From Acinetobacter lwoffii (GTDB lineage Bacteria; Pseudomonadota; Gammaproteobacteria; Pseudomonadales; Moraxellaceae), in contig SPVA01000022.1 in NCBI GenBank assembly GCA_013530545.1, positions 16,833-80,832 on the forward strand: a DNA stretch of 64,000 nucleotides. The letters run 5' to 3'. A program made the position numbers and the translations under genes. The notes beneath the pieces were generated by a model that worked only from the letters and a program-made list of their open reading frames with translations, searched no databases and was not told the origin of the DNA. Of the stretch, positions 24,234 to 31,444 are shown in pieces. Numbering within the stretch: the stretch's first letter is position 1; every line of letters starts with the position of its first letter.

Positions 24234-25313
24234 ATGCCACAGTCTTTTAATATTGAAGGTGCTCCACTTGAACTTCTTGATGTGGGCGAACTTGCACTAA
24301 TCCACTCAAATTACCGTCCAATGGATACTTGGCTTTTAGACAAGCTTTTCCCAAACCGCCCGTTATTTAACCGTGATGATGTGCCTTTGGCTGAAGTGTC
24401 TGCCGAACATGATCTGGCGCCGCTGGTATCTCCGCAACAGCCTGGTAAGCCATTTGATACCACCCAATCTGGTGAAGTACGTCATGTGAAGCCGGCTTAC
24501 TACAAGCCAAAGAACCAAGTCACTCCGGCTGAAACTTTTGAAATCGCATTACTGGAACGTTTACGTACCGCAGGTATCATCTCTACCGGTAACCAGCGAT
24601 TATCTGAGCAAGAGCAAATGATCATTGCTCAGATCTCGGTAATGAAGCGTAACCATGATGCGATTGATAACTCTGTCATGATGATGGCGATTGATTTACT
24701 GAAAAATGGTAAATACGCGCTTCACTCCGATGATTATGAATACAACCTGGTGGATTACCGTCGTGATGCATCTTTAACATTTACGCCCTTAACCAAGTGG
24801 AATGAAGCGGGTGCCAAGCCTGTAACGGATATCCGCACCATGCTTGAACGTCAATTGGCTGCTGATGGTGGTGAAGCTAAGCTGTCTGTTATGTCTGGCT
24901 TGGTTTGGGCGGCTCTCTGGAACAATGAAGAGTTTAAGAAAGAGTTCATCACGCCGTATGCCGGTATTTCTGTTCCAGTGAATCCAAGTTTTGGTGTTAA
25001 GGAATCGGCGACCTTCAAAGGTACTTTTGATGGAATCGAATTCTGGGTATATGACGCAACCTACCGCAACAAGGGCAAGGTGAATCGTTTTATTCCTAAA
25101 GATTACTTCTCTTTGATCTCTGATACTAATGGTTCAGTTGCTCACTGTAAGATTAAAAACATGTTGGCCAACGGCGTTGCTCAGCAATACTTTGATCGTC
25201 AGTGGTACTGCGAAGATCCAAGCGGCATCATGCTGATGACTGAATCTGCTCCACTGGTTGTGCCGTCTAATAAGAACGGTGTCGTTGGTGGTACTGGCTT
25301 TATCACCCTATAA
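24234..25313 (+). CDS. Major capsid protein (lambda gpE type)
   Basis: 359 residues. Pattern of phage major capsid protein E: WLLDKLFPNRPLFNRDDVPLA..., EIALLERLRTAGII, a central helix with IDNSVMMMAIDLLKNGKY, and the C-terminal FDRQWYCEDPSGIMLMTESAPLVVP. It forms the icosahedral shell after protease action. AAGGTG precedes ATG 24234. Confidence 0.88.
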   Translation: MPQSFNIEGAPLELLDVGELALIHSNYRPMDTWLLDKLFPNRPLFNRDDVPLAEVSAEHDLAPLVSPQQPGKPFDTTQSGEVRHVKPAYYKPKNQVTPAETFEIALLERLRTAGIISTGNQRLSEQEQMIIAQISVMKRNHDAIDNSVMMMAIDLLKNGKYALHSDDYEYNLVDYRRDASLTFTPLTKWNEAGAKPVTDIRTMLERQLAADGGEAKLSVMSGLVWAALWNNEEFKKEFITPYAGISVPVNPSFGVKESATFKGTFDGIEFWVYDATYRNKGKVNRFIPKDYFSLISDTNGSVAHCKIKNMLANGVAQQYFDRQWYCEDPSGIMLMTESAPLVVPSNKNGVVGGTGFITL

Positions 25314-25323
25314 GGAGCAAGAC

Positions 25324-25683
25324 ATGCCGAAGTACACAGCAAAACAATCCATCGGGCATTTTATGCCAGGTGATGAAATCAAAGGGCTTGAAGCTAAACA
25401 ACTTCAGGCCCTTTTAGCATCTGGGGCTATTGAAGAATATCAAGAGCCGGAAGAACCTAAGGCAGATGGCACGGCCGTACGCTTGGCTGAACTTGAAAAG
25501 GCCAATGCTGAGTTAACAGCAGCAAATAAAACCTTAACTGAAGCCAATCAGGCAGCAGTTGCGGACAAGGCCAAGGGTGATCAAGAAGTTGCTGATCTGA
25601 AGGCTAAAGTGGCTGAGCTTGAAAAGGCAAAGTCTGCTGCAAAACCTAAAGCGGGTGATAAGCCAGCGGATGAAACCAAGTAG
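25324..25683 (+). CDS. Hypothetical head-tail protein with coiled coil
   Basis: 119 residues. The N-terminal ~40 residues (AKQSIGHFMPGDEIKGLEAKQLQALLASGAIEE) match those of the 56-residue protein at 27014, a small 'G-x-F-x-x-G-D' domain common in phage head/tail modules. The rest is a long Ala/Lys/Glu coiled coil. AAGGAG precedes ATG 25324. Possibly a head-tail connector or capsid accessory. Confidence 0.65.
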   Translation: MPKYTAKQSIGHFMPGDEIKGLEAKQLQALLASGAIEEYQEPEEPKADGTAVRLAELEKANAELTAANKTLTEANQAAVADKAKGDQEVADLKAKVAELEKAKSAAKPKAGDKPADETK

Positions 25684-25690
25684 GTGATCT

Positions 25691-26131
25691 ATGTATGCGA
25701 CTGAAGCGGATTTGGTCGCACGATTTGGTGATGAGATTGAAAATCTGAAAACGATGCTCCCGTCTCAGTCTTCAGTAACTGATGCAATTCAGGATGCAAC
25801 AGAGGAAATTAACGGCCACATCGGTGGTCGTTATCCTTTGCCGCTGCCTAAAGTGCCGAGTAATTTAAAGCGTATGGCGTGTGATATTGCACGCTATCGT
25901 CTTTATTTCCAGCAACCCACCGATGAGGTGCGACAGCGTTATGAAGATGCAATCGCATTCTTAAAACGTGTTGCTGATAACAAAGCACATTTGCAGATTC
26001 AGTTACCTGAAACAAACCAGATCGTGGATGACCAACCTAAAGGACGACCTTCAACGGCGCCAGTCGGTACTTCATATACCGGTGGTGTATTTGGAGATTC
26101 TGTCCTGGACCAGATGCCCAGCTTGAAGTGA
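25691..26131 (+). CDS. DUF1320 (Mu gp36-like) head-tail protein
   Basis: 146 residues: MYATEADLVARFGDEI, IQDATEEINGHIGGRYPLPL, CDIARYRLYFQ are the conserved features of DUF1320, a head completion/connector protein of Mu-like phages. The position between capsid and gpG-like genes agrees. Confidence 0.85.
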   Translation: MYATEADLVARFGDEIENLKTMLPSQSSVTDAIQDATEEINGHIGGRYPLPLPKVPSNLKRMACDIARYRLYFQQPTDEVRQRYEDAIAFLKRVADNKAHLQIQLPETNQIVDDQPKGRPSTAPVGTSYTGGVFGDSVLDQMPSLK

Positions 26132-26138
26132 GGTGCTT

Positions 26139-26636
26139 ATGGCTTTTGCAATAACCATTCAGGCAGATAGTTCACCTATTGAAGCAGTGCTTAAGCAATT
26201 GGGTAGCTTTGACTCATTAAAGGCTCAGTTATTTGATGAGATCGGTGCTGGGCTTGAAAGTAGTGTCCACAATCGGTTTTTAACCGGTACTGATGTTGAT
26301 GGTAACCCGTGGAAGATTTCATGGCGTGCACGTATGCAGGGTGGCGAGACGCTGCGCGATACTGGCCGCCTAATGAATTCCTACACACACAATGTACTTT
26401 CAAGTGGTGTGGAAGTGGGTACAGATGTTGCGTACGCGCCACATCTGCATTACGGCGCAACAATCCTACCTAAGAATGGCCAATACATTACTTTTGCAGT
26501 GGGTGGTCAATATCGGAAAGTTAAGCAGTCGATTCTACCGCCTCGAACTCAACTCGGTCTTGATGCGGAAGATGAAGTCATGGTTTTGGATATTGTCGGG
26601 AGTTTTATAGATGAGCACCTTCTTCGCGGTACGTGA
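26139..26636 (+). CDS. Mu gpG-like virion morphogenesis protein
   Basis: 165 residues. FLTGTDVDGNPWKISWRARMQGGETLRDTGRLMNS, read across the family's conserved centre, and YAPHLHYGATI identify the phage virion morphogenesis (gpG) family, a tail completion protein. GAGGTG precedes ATG 26139, preferred over the GTG at 26133. Overlaps the next gene by 26 bases. Confidence 0.82.
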   Translation: MAFAITIQADSSPIEAVLKQLGSFDSLKAQLFDEIGAGLESSVHNRFLTGTDVDGNPWKISWRARMQGGETLRDTGRLMNSYTHNVLSSGVEVGTDVAYAPHLHYGATILPKNGQYITFAVGGQYRKVKQSILPPRTQLGLDAEDEVMVLDIVGSFIDEHLLRGT

Positions 26637-27004
26637 TGAGATTGCAGAAAAGCTGAAAGAAATTCCATTCAGTCAGCGTAACAGAGATGTCGCAAGTCAC
26701 GCCGTCGGCACACGTCAATTTTGTTCGTATAGATAAAAAGGCAAGTGCAGGTCGTGGAAGTATCAACCAGATCGGTCAGCAATGGGCGGTTACGGTGGCA
26801 TGTCGCAATGCTCAATCTCAAATGACCGATGGACGTGCTGTAAGTGATGAAGCGGGGCTTTTGACTGAGAAGGTGATTCAACTGCTTTCCGGTTGGCAAC
26901 CACAAGCATCACGTACGGCGCTGGAATTTATTTCAGTTCGGGATGGCTACAGTCCGGGCTTTGCATACATCACGATTATTTTTGAATCACAAAAATTCAT
27001 TTAG
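26611..27004 (+). pseudogene. Gp37/DUF1834-like tail protein, frame broken
   Basis: ATG 26611, with GGGAG upstream, starts MSTFFAVRDEIAEKLKEIP, the typical beginning of these proteins, but that frame stops after 42 codons. In another frame (+1) from about 26669 the product continues SVSVTEMSQVTPSAHVNFVRIDKK to the stop at 27004. Thus one extra base (or two missing) lies around 26663-26670. Joined length is about 130 residues. Family assignment is moderate; the frame break is clear from both halves being phage-like. Confidence 0.6.
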
Positions 27005-27013
27005 GAGCCAGTC

Positions 27014-27184
27014 ATGGCAAAACAATACAAGGCAACTCAGCCTGTCGGCCGCTTTCAAAAAGGCGATATGGTCGGCGGCCTGGATGATGCTCAAATTAAA
27101 AAATTACTGGCAGATGGTGTGATTCAGGAACTTCCTGAAGCTAAAGCTGCTCCAGCCAAGAAAACTACAGGGGATGAAAAGTAA
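27014..27184 (+). CDS. Small head-tail protein, 56 residues
   Basis: MAKQYKATQPVGRFQKGDMV..., with the same small domain as the start of the 25324 protein, then an Ala/Pro/Lys tail. GGAG precedes the ATG, and its stop overlaps the tail tube ATG (TAATG). Confidence 0.65.
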   Translation: MAKQYKATQPVGRFQKGDMVGGLDDAQIKKLLADGVIQELPEAKAAPAKKTTGDEK

Positions 27185-27945
27185 TGGCTAAAGAATATAT
27201 CTCGTTGCAGGGTAAATTCTATTTATCCAAGCTAACCAATGGTATTGCTGGCGCTATGCGTCATCTGGGTAACGTGCCCGATTTTGAGCTTGAAATTGGT
27301 GCAGATGTTATTGAGCATCAAGAGTCAACATCAGGCAATCGCACAACTGACTTTACGATGGTAAATACAACTTCTGTGAATTTCTCTGGAACACTTGAAG
27401 AAGTAGACAAAGACAATCTGGAGTACATCGTATCTGGTACCAACTCTGAAGTTGTAAGCAAAGCGATTGCTGATGAATCATTGGGTACTGTGGTTGCTGG
27501 TCAGGAAATCCAATTAAAGGGCTACAACTTATCAGAAGTGACCTTTAAGGACTCTACTAGCGGTACACCAAAAACACTTACTGATGATCAGTACACCGTG
27601 GATGCTAAGTTTGGCACTGTGATCTTCCATGATGTAGCAGACCTCACGATGCCGATCCTAGCCACCTATACAACAGGCGCCGTAACACATACCACTTTGG
27701 CAAATAACTTTAATGAAGAATATGAGTTGTTCTTTAAAGGGGTGAACACGGCAAATGGTAAGCACATGGCTGTGCGCTTATGGCGAACTAAAAAGTCACC
27801 TGAAACCACTTTCCCATTAATTCATGAAGAATTGGGTCAGTATGAAATCTCTGGTCAGGCCTTATCTGATGTGGGTAAAGAAACAGACCCAACACTTGGC
27901 TTATATGGTCATATCGTAACGATTCCGGCAGCGACAACACCGTAA
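27184..27945 (+). CDS. Major tail tube protein
   Basis: 253 residues; N-terminus MAKEYISLQGKFYLSK, the central FSGTLEEVDKDNLEYIVSG and the C-terminal HIVTIPAATTP fit tail-tube proteins of siphoviruses. It polymerises into the inner tube around the tape measure. No contractile sheath gene is next to it, which supports a non-contractile tail. Confidence 0.75.
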   Translation: MAKEYISLQGKFYLSKLTNGIAGAMRHLGNVPDFELEIGADVIEHQESTSGNRTTDFTMVNTTSVNFSGTLEEVDKDNLEYIVSGTNSEVVSKAIADESLGTVVAGQEIQLKGYNLSEVTFKDSTSGTPKTLTDDQYTVDAKFGTVIFHDVADLTMPILATYTTGAVTHTTLANNFNEEYELFFKGVNTANGKHMAVRLWRTKKSPETTFPLIHEELGQYEISGQALSDVGKETDPTLGLYGHIVTIPAATTP

Positions 27946-27951
27946 CCCATA

Positions 27952-27998
27952 CAGGCACAAAGAACTCCACAGGCGCTATGCGTCTTTTTTTGTGCCTG
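27952..27998 (+). terminator. Terminator after tail tube gene
   Basis: Inner hairpin AGGCGC/GCGTCT with T7 (27970-27990) nested in an outer inverted repeat CAGGCACAAA/TTTGTGCCTG. Confidence 0.65.
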
Positions 27999-27999
27999 C

Positions 28000-28401
28000 C
28001 TTATAGTAATAAGTCTTAAAACATTTAAGATGAAACTTAATAAATAGTAAAAAATAAAGATTATGTAATCTTTTGTTATTCTAATTTTCATCTGATGGGG
28101 ATATAAAAGATATTCACTTCACGTTAAGAATAAAACTGCTATGACTAAAATAGAAAATATTTGTCTCCATCCTAGCCGTAATAATTATTTCTACTATTAT
28201 TTATCTTGTGTGTCAGCCAGTTAACTAATTAAGAACCTCCTTCGGGAGGTTTTAAATAACTTGAAATCTTTATTAATTATTTAATATTTACATAAAAAAG
28301 CCCTAAAGCGTCTAAACATAAAATTACAAAAGTATGTGCAAATACAATCAGCTTAATCAACAAAATAATGTAAAGTTCCGCCTTTAGGAAAAGGGGGGCT
28401 T
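28000..28401. other. AT-rich intergenic region without a supported gene
   Basis: About 400 bases. Contains one hairpin AACCTCC-TTCG-GGAGGTT with T4 (28235-28254) and otherwise no frame longer than a few tens of codons with a ribosome site. Marks the left edge of an accessory insertion between tail tube and tail chaperone genes. Confidence 0.5.
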
Positions 28402-28743
28402 ATGAAACATATAGTTTTTTTGTTGGTTTTTACAATATTAACTGGATGTAGTCAGCAAGAATTTAATGCTCAATCTTCTAATCCAGAGATATTAAAAGAA
28501 CAACAGCTCAAATCAATACGAGAGATAACTAAAACTTTTCTTCCAAATCCTGATTCAGCTAAGTTTCGTAATCAAATAGGAGAGTGTGGAGAGGTAAGCT
28601 ATAGGGACAAAGATAACAAATACACTGCTTTCCAACGCTTTGTTGTGATTGAAAAAAATATAGTGCTTGTAGAAAATCAGATGGATCCAAAGCAATTTGA
28701 GCTTTCATGGAAAAGCGCCTGTATACCAAGCTGGAATAAATAA
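28402..28743 (+). CDS. Accessory lipoprotein
   Basis: 113 residues. Lipoprotein signal with lipobox ILTGC (Cys16). The mature part has FLPNPDSAKFRNQIGECGEVSYRDK and YTAFQRFVVIE, a recurrent pattern in small phage and plasmid lipoproteins of unknown function. AAGGGGG precedes the ATG. It is convergent with the small gene at 28773-28940 and shares a two-way terminator with it. Probably expressed from the lysogen. Confidence 0.7.
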   Translation: MKHIVFLLVFTILTGCSQQEFNAQSSNPEILKEQQLKSIREITKTFLPNPDSAKFRNQIGECGEVSYRDKDNKYTAFQRFVVIEKNIVLVENQMDPKQFELSWKSACIPSWNK

Positions 28744-28748
28744 TTATT

Positions 28749-28768
28749 AAGCCCTCATTAGAGGGCTT
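28749..28768. terminator. Bidirectional terminator between convergent genes
   Basis: AAGCCCTC-ATTA-GAGGGCTT, T-rich on the plus side. Confidence 0.7.
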
Positions 28769-28772
28769 TCTT

Positions 28773-28940
28773 TTATTCATCAGATGATTCGGGTGTATCA
28801 GCTTGTTTCTTTGCATACTCTAAAGCAACCTGTTGCGCTTCAGCTGCAGCAGTAGCCTCAATTGGTGGTTCTGATGCGATAGCTGCGGTGCCAGTGAATC
28901 CGAATAAAACCAAGATTAGAATTTTCGAATACTTTTTCAT
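28773..28940 (-). CDS. Small exported protein, 55 residues
   Basis: Reads MKKYSKILILVLFGFTGTAAIASEPP, a clear Sec signal peptide, followed by an Ala/Gln/Glu-rich mature peptide. AGAGGA lies nine bases before the ATG. It is on the minus strand within the rightward late operon, so it must have its own promoter: a typical accessory gene. Confidence 0.65.
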   Translation of the reverse strand: MKKYSKILILVLFGFTGTAAIASEPPIEATAAAEAQQVALEYAKKQADTPESSDE

Positions 28941-29216
28941 TTGAATTTCCTCTACGTTTCTAAGACTTAATTTCAGTCTAGAGAATGATTTAAATCGTGG
29001 ATGTAGCAGCTATGTCGGGATATGTAAGATATTCAGGTCTAAAGTTATAGGTTTCTAGGTTTACGTAAGAATGCTTTTCTGATGAAACTTTTTGTTGCTA
29101 AAGAAACTTCCCTAACTTCTAAATCTTTGTAACATCCAATAATTTTTTTGTAATATTTATGTTATTAATTGTTTGCTTTGCTTATCATATGAATGATGAA
29201 AAGTGGAGCACCGAAA

Positions 29217-29315
29217 ATGCTAACGAAAACAGAAATCGTTGTTGTCATACTAATGGTACTAGCCTTAATTTTCATCGTTTATGAGATGGGACAAGGTGGT
29301 AGTTGGACTTTATAG
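29217..29315 (+). CDS. Small single-TM protein, 32 residues
   Basis: MLTKTEIVVVILMVLALIFIV is one membrane helix, then YEMGQGGSWTL. GGAG precedes the ATG and a terminator (29343-29366) follows. Function unknown. Confidence 0.5.
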   Translation: MLTKTEIVVVILMVLALIFIVYEMGQGGSWTL

Positions 29316-29342
29316 AATTCAGCCTTTATTAAAGTTAAAAGA

Positions 29343-29366
29343 AAAGCACCTTAGGGTGCTTTTTTA
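29343..29366 (+). terminator. Rho-independent terminator
   Basis: AAGCACC-TTA-GGGTGCTT with T6. Confidence 0.75.
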
Positions 29367-29395
29367 ATATCTAAAATTTTTCTCGGGATTCCACC

Positions 29396-29956
29396 ATGAA
29401 TGATTTTTTCCTAGCAACAAACCGAAGCATCAAAGTTAATGACATCGAAGTGCGTCAGATCCAGATGAAAGACTTTGATACCTGGGCGGTGCATGCTGAA
29501 GTTTTGAAGAACTTCATCAAAGACCAAAATCATTCAGATGAGATTTTGACAGGGCTATTTAAAGCTCATGGGGTGCAAGTCATTTCGACCATGGCATGCA
29601 TTACTGATCTGAACAATGAATCACTGGTAGAACTTGCTGCTAATGAGCAAGGGTTTAAAGAGCTACTTAAGGCAGTGCTTCTGATCAACCAGGCTTACTT
29701 CAAATACGAAAAACCGAAACGCGGTATTAAAAAGAAAGATGACTCTACCTGGTTTGATTCATTCCAGTTTCTGGTATCAATGGGTCATCAGCATAGCGAA
29801 ATCATGGAAATGACCTACGGTGCATTCCAAGGCTACGTTAAGGCAGCAAACAAGATGTACAAGCAGGGAATCTTTAATAACGCCGTTGCAGCGCGTGTGG
29901 CACAATCTGATAAGAAAGGTTTTGAGTCATTTAAGAAAGAAATGGTTTCTGATTGA
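29396..29956 (+). CDS. Tail assembly chaperone-like protein
   Basis: 186 residues in the position of the lambda gpG/gpGT chaperone, before the tape measure. The C-terminal half (STWFDSFQFLVSMGHQHSEIM, MTYGAFQGYV) has the GpT-like 'MGH..S.I..MTY..F' pattern. Both halves are in one frame, so no frameshift product is required here. Function inferred from position. Confidence 0.55.
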   Translation: MNDFFLATNRSIKVNDIEVRQIQMKDFDTWAVHAEVLKNFIKDQNHSDEILTGLFKAHGVQVISTMACITDLNNESLVELAANEQGFKELLKAVLLINQAYFKYEKPKRGIKKKDDSTWFDSFQFLVSMGHQHSEIMEMTYGAFQGYVKAANKMYKQGIFNNAVAARVAQSDKKGFESFKKEMVSD

Positions 29957-30014
29957 TAAAGAAATAAGCAAACAGTAGTATGGCCATATTAAATCAATAC
30001 TTATAAGGGGTCAT

Positions 30015-30476
30015 ATGGGAAGTTATATTGAAGAGAACTTGGCTAGAGATGAGAAAATCATTATCAAAGCACAAGTGACATGGTTATCTCAATTCTGGTA
30101 TTTGTTGTTCGGGGGGCTATTTATTTTATCTGCGCTGGGATCAAAGAGCGGAGTTTCTTTGTTTATCGGACTAATTTTAATTGGGATAGCTGCTATACAT
30201 GTTCTAACAACAGAGCTAGCTCTAACAAATAGACGTATCATTGCTAAGTCTGGATTAATTCGAAGAAATACAATTGAATTAAAAGTAAATCGTGTTGAAA
30301 GTTTAGGGGTCGATCAAGGCATCTTGGGGCGAATTCTTAATTTTGGGTCTATTGTAGTTAAAGGGGTGGGTGGCTCACATGCACCAATTCCATATATTTC
30401 ACGACCAATGGAATTCAGACAGCAAGTAAATAATTTTCTCGATGAATTAGATGATGCTGATAAAAAAGTATCGTAA
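30015..30476 (+). CDS. Membrane protein with bacterial PH domain
   Basis: 153 residues. Two membrane helices (about residues 25-60) and a bPH2-type domain (LALTNRRIIAKSGLI, IELKVNRVESLGVDQGILGRILNFG, IVVKGVGG) are clear. Such YdbS/YdbT-like proteins are normally host membrane proteins; one among tail genes is probably an accessory gene acting at the lysogen envelope. It is followed by its own terminator (30481-30503). Confidence 0.75.
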   Translation: MGSYIEENLARDEKIIIKAQVTWLSQFWYLLFGGLFILSALGSKSGVSLFIGLILIGIAAIHVLTTELALTNRRIIAKSGLIRRNTIELKVNRVESLGVDQGILGRILNFGSIVVKGVGGSHAPIPYISRPMEFRQQVNNFLDELDDADKKVS

Positions 30477-30480
30477 ATCA

Positions 30481-30503
30481 AAAGCACCCTAGGGTGCTTT
30501 TTT
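30481..30503 (+). terminator. Rho-independent terminator
   Basis: Perfect palindrome AAAGCACCCTAGGGTGCTTT plus T-run. Confidence 0.75.
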
Positions 30504-30684
30504 GATGCTTCTCATATTTGAGAATCGCTTTTAGATTCTCAAGCCCTTCATAACAACTTGCGTGTAATTATGGTTAAGGATTAGAACTAACCTGAAAATT
30601 GATTATATAGTACAAAAGGCGAAAAGATTTCTCTATCACATGAAGAGAAATTGCAGCAAGGTTTAAAAAATTATAGGGATAAAT

Positions 30685-31059
30685 ATGAAAAACGGTTTAT
30701 TAAGAGTGCTTGTTGTTAATGCAAATGATTCTATCGTTGTAGAAAAGAAGCAAACACTACCTATTACTTTAAGTGTAAATGGCCAGTTGATTAGTGGTGA
30801 ATTAATATCAAGAAGTGAGTTTTTCACTCTCGAACAGAATGTAATCTTAAAACATCATGTAGATATTATTGATGCACAGATAGTCGAAGAAAAAGGCGAA
30901 ATTCCAGAAACGCCAATGGATGAACTTCAATATCTTCATCTAAAAAATGCTGCGTATTGGGTGAATGGGGTTAAAGTTCCTTCAAGCCAAACAAGTATAA
31001 TAGTCAACATAGACTCGGTAGATGCATTTAATCTCGGAATGCTGCAATCTAGCCAATAG
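30685..31059 (+). CDS. Hypothetical protein, 124 residues
   Basis: Starts MKNGLLRVLVVNANDSIVVEKK and looks beta-rich with an acidic middle. No family recognised. It sits between two terminators, so it is its own transcription unit, another candidate accessory gene. Confidence 0.6.
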   Translation: MKNGLLRVLVVNANDSIVVEKKQTLPITLSVNGQLISGELISRSEFFTLEQNVILKHHVDIIDAQIVEEKGEIPETPMDELQYLHLKNAAYWVNGVKVPSSQTSIIVNIDSVDAFNLGMLQSSQ

Positions 31060-31079
31060 ACTCTTTTAATTATTGCATA

Positions 31080-31103
31080 AGCTCACTTCGGTGGGCTTTT
31101 TTT
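31080..31103 (+). terminator. Terminator with UUCG loop
   Basis: AGCTCAC-TTCG-GTGGGCT plus T7. A second hairpin (AAAGCCC...GGGCTTTTTT, 31121-31152) follows directly. Confidence 0.7.
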
Positions 31104-31190
31104 ATACCCAAAAAAAGCAAAAAGCCCATGATTACGAGTCACGGGCTTTTTTGTGTTCACAACCTTATGGCAGAAGGAAGCAAACCATAG

Positions 31191-31364
31191 ATGAATTTTA
31201 ACCTAGATTTAAAGGTTGATAAAGCAATGAATCAATTATCAGAAAGTAAAGCATTAAGGCGCTGGACCTACATTGTCTGCTTCTTGGTGATTGTAGGTGT
31301 AGGGACATGGCAATTAGCACCCATACTACAAGCCATAGCAAAATTAATAGAAGTTCTTAAGTAA
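31191..31364 (+). CDS. Small membrane protein, 57 residues
   Basis: MNFNLDLKVDKAMNQLSESK, then one membrane helix (WTYIVCFLVIVGVGTW) and a short amphipathic end. Lies between terminators, just before the tape measure gene. Function unknown. Confidence 0.55.
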   Translation: MNFNLDLKVDKAMNQLSESKALRRWTYIVCFLVIVGVGTWQLAPILQAIAKLIEVLK

Positions 31365-31366
31365 GC

Positions 31367-31420
31367 CGACCCAATAAGAGGTCGGTTTTTTATATCTGCT
31401 GCGCCTCAAGGCGCTTTTTT
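31367..31420 (+). terminator. Two tandem terminators before the tape measure gene
   Basis: CCGACC/GGTCGG with T6 (31367-31391) and GCGCC-TCAA-GGCGC with T6 (31401-31420). Confidence 0.75.
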
Positions 31421-31444
31421 AATGCCTAAAATTTAGAGGCCCGT

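Noticed and set aside
29396..29956. Programmed frameshift in the tail chaperone gene (as in lambda G/GT)
   Set aside because: Both the N-terminal and the GpT-like parts are already in one frame, and no slippery run precedes a second frame.
9883..31420. Many short inverted repeats as CRISPR or mobile-element repeats
   Set aside because: Each is a single hairpin with a T-run at a gene end, with no regular spacing or spacers; they are terminators.
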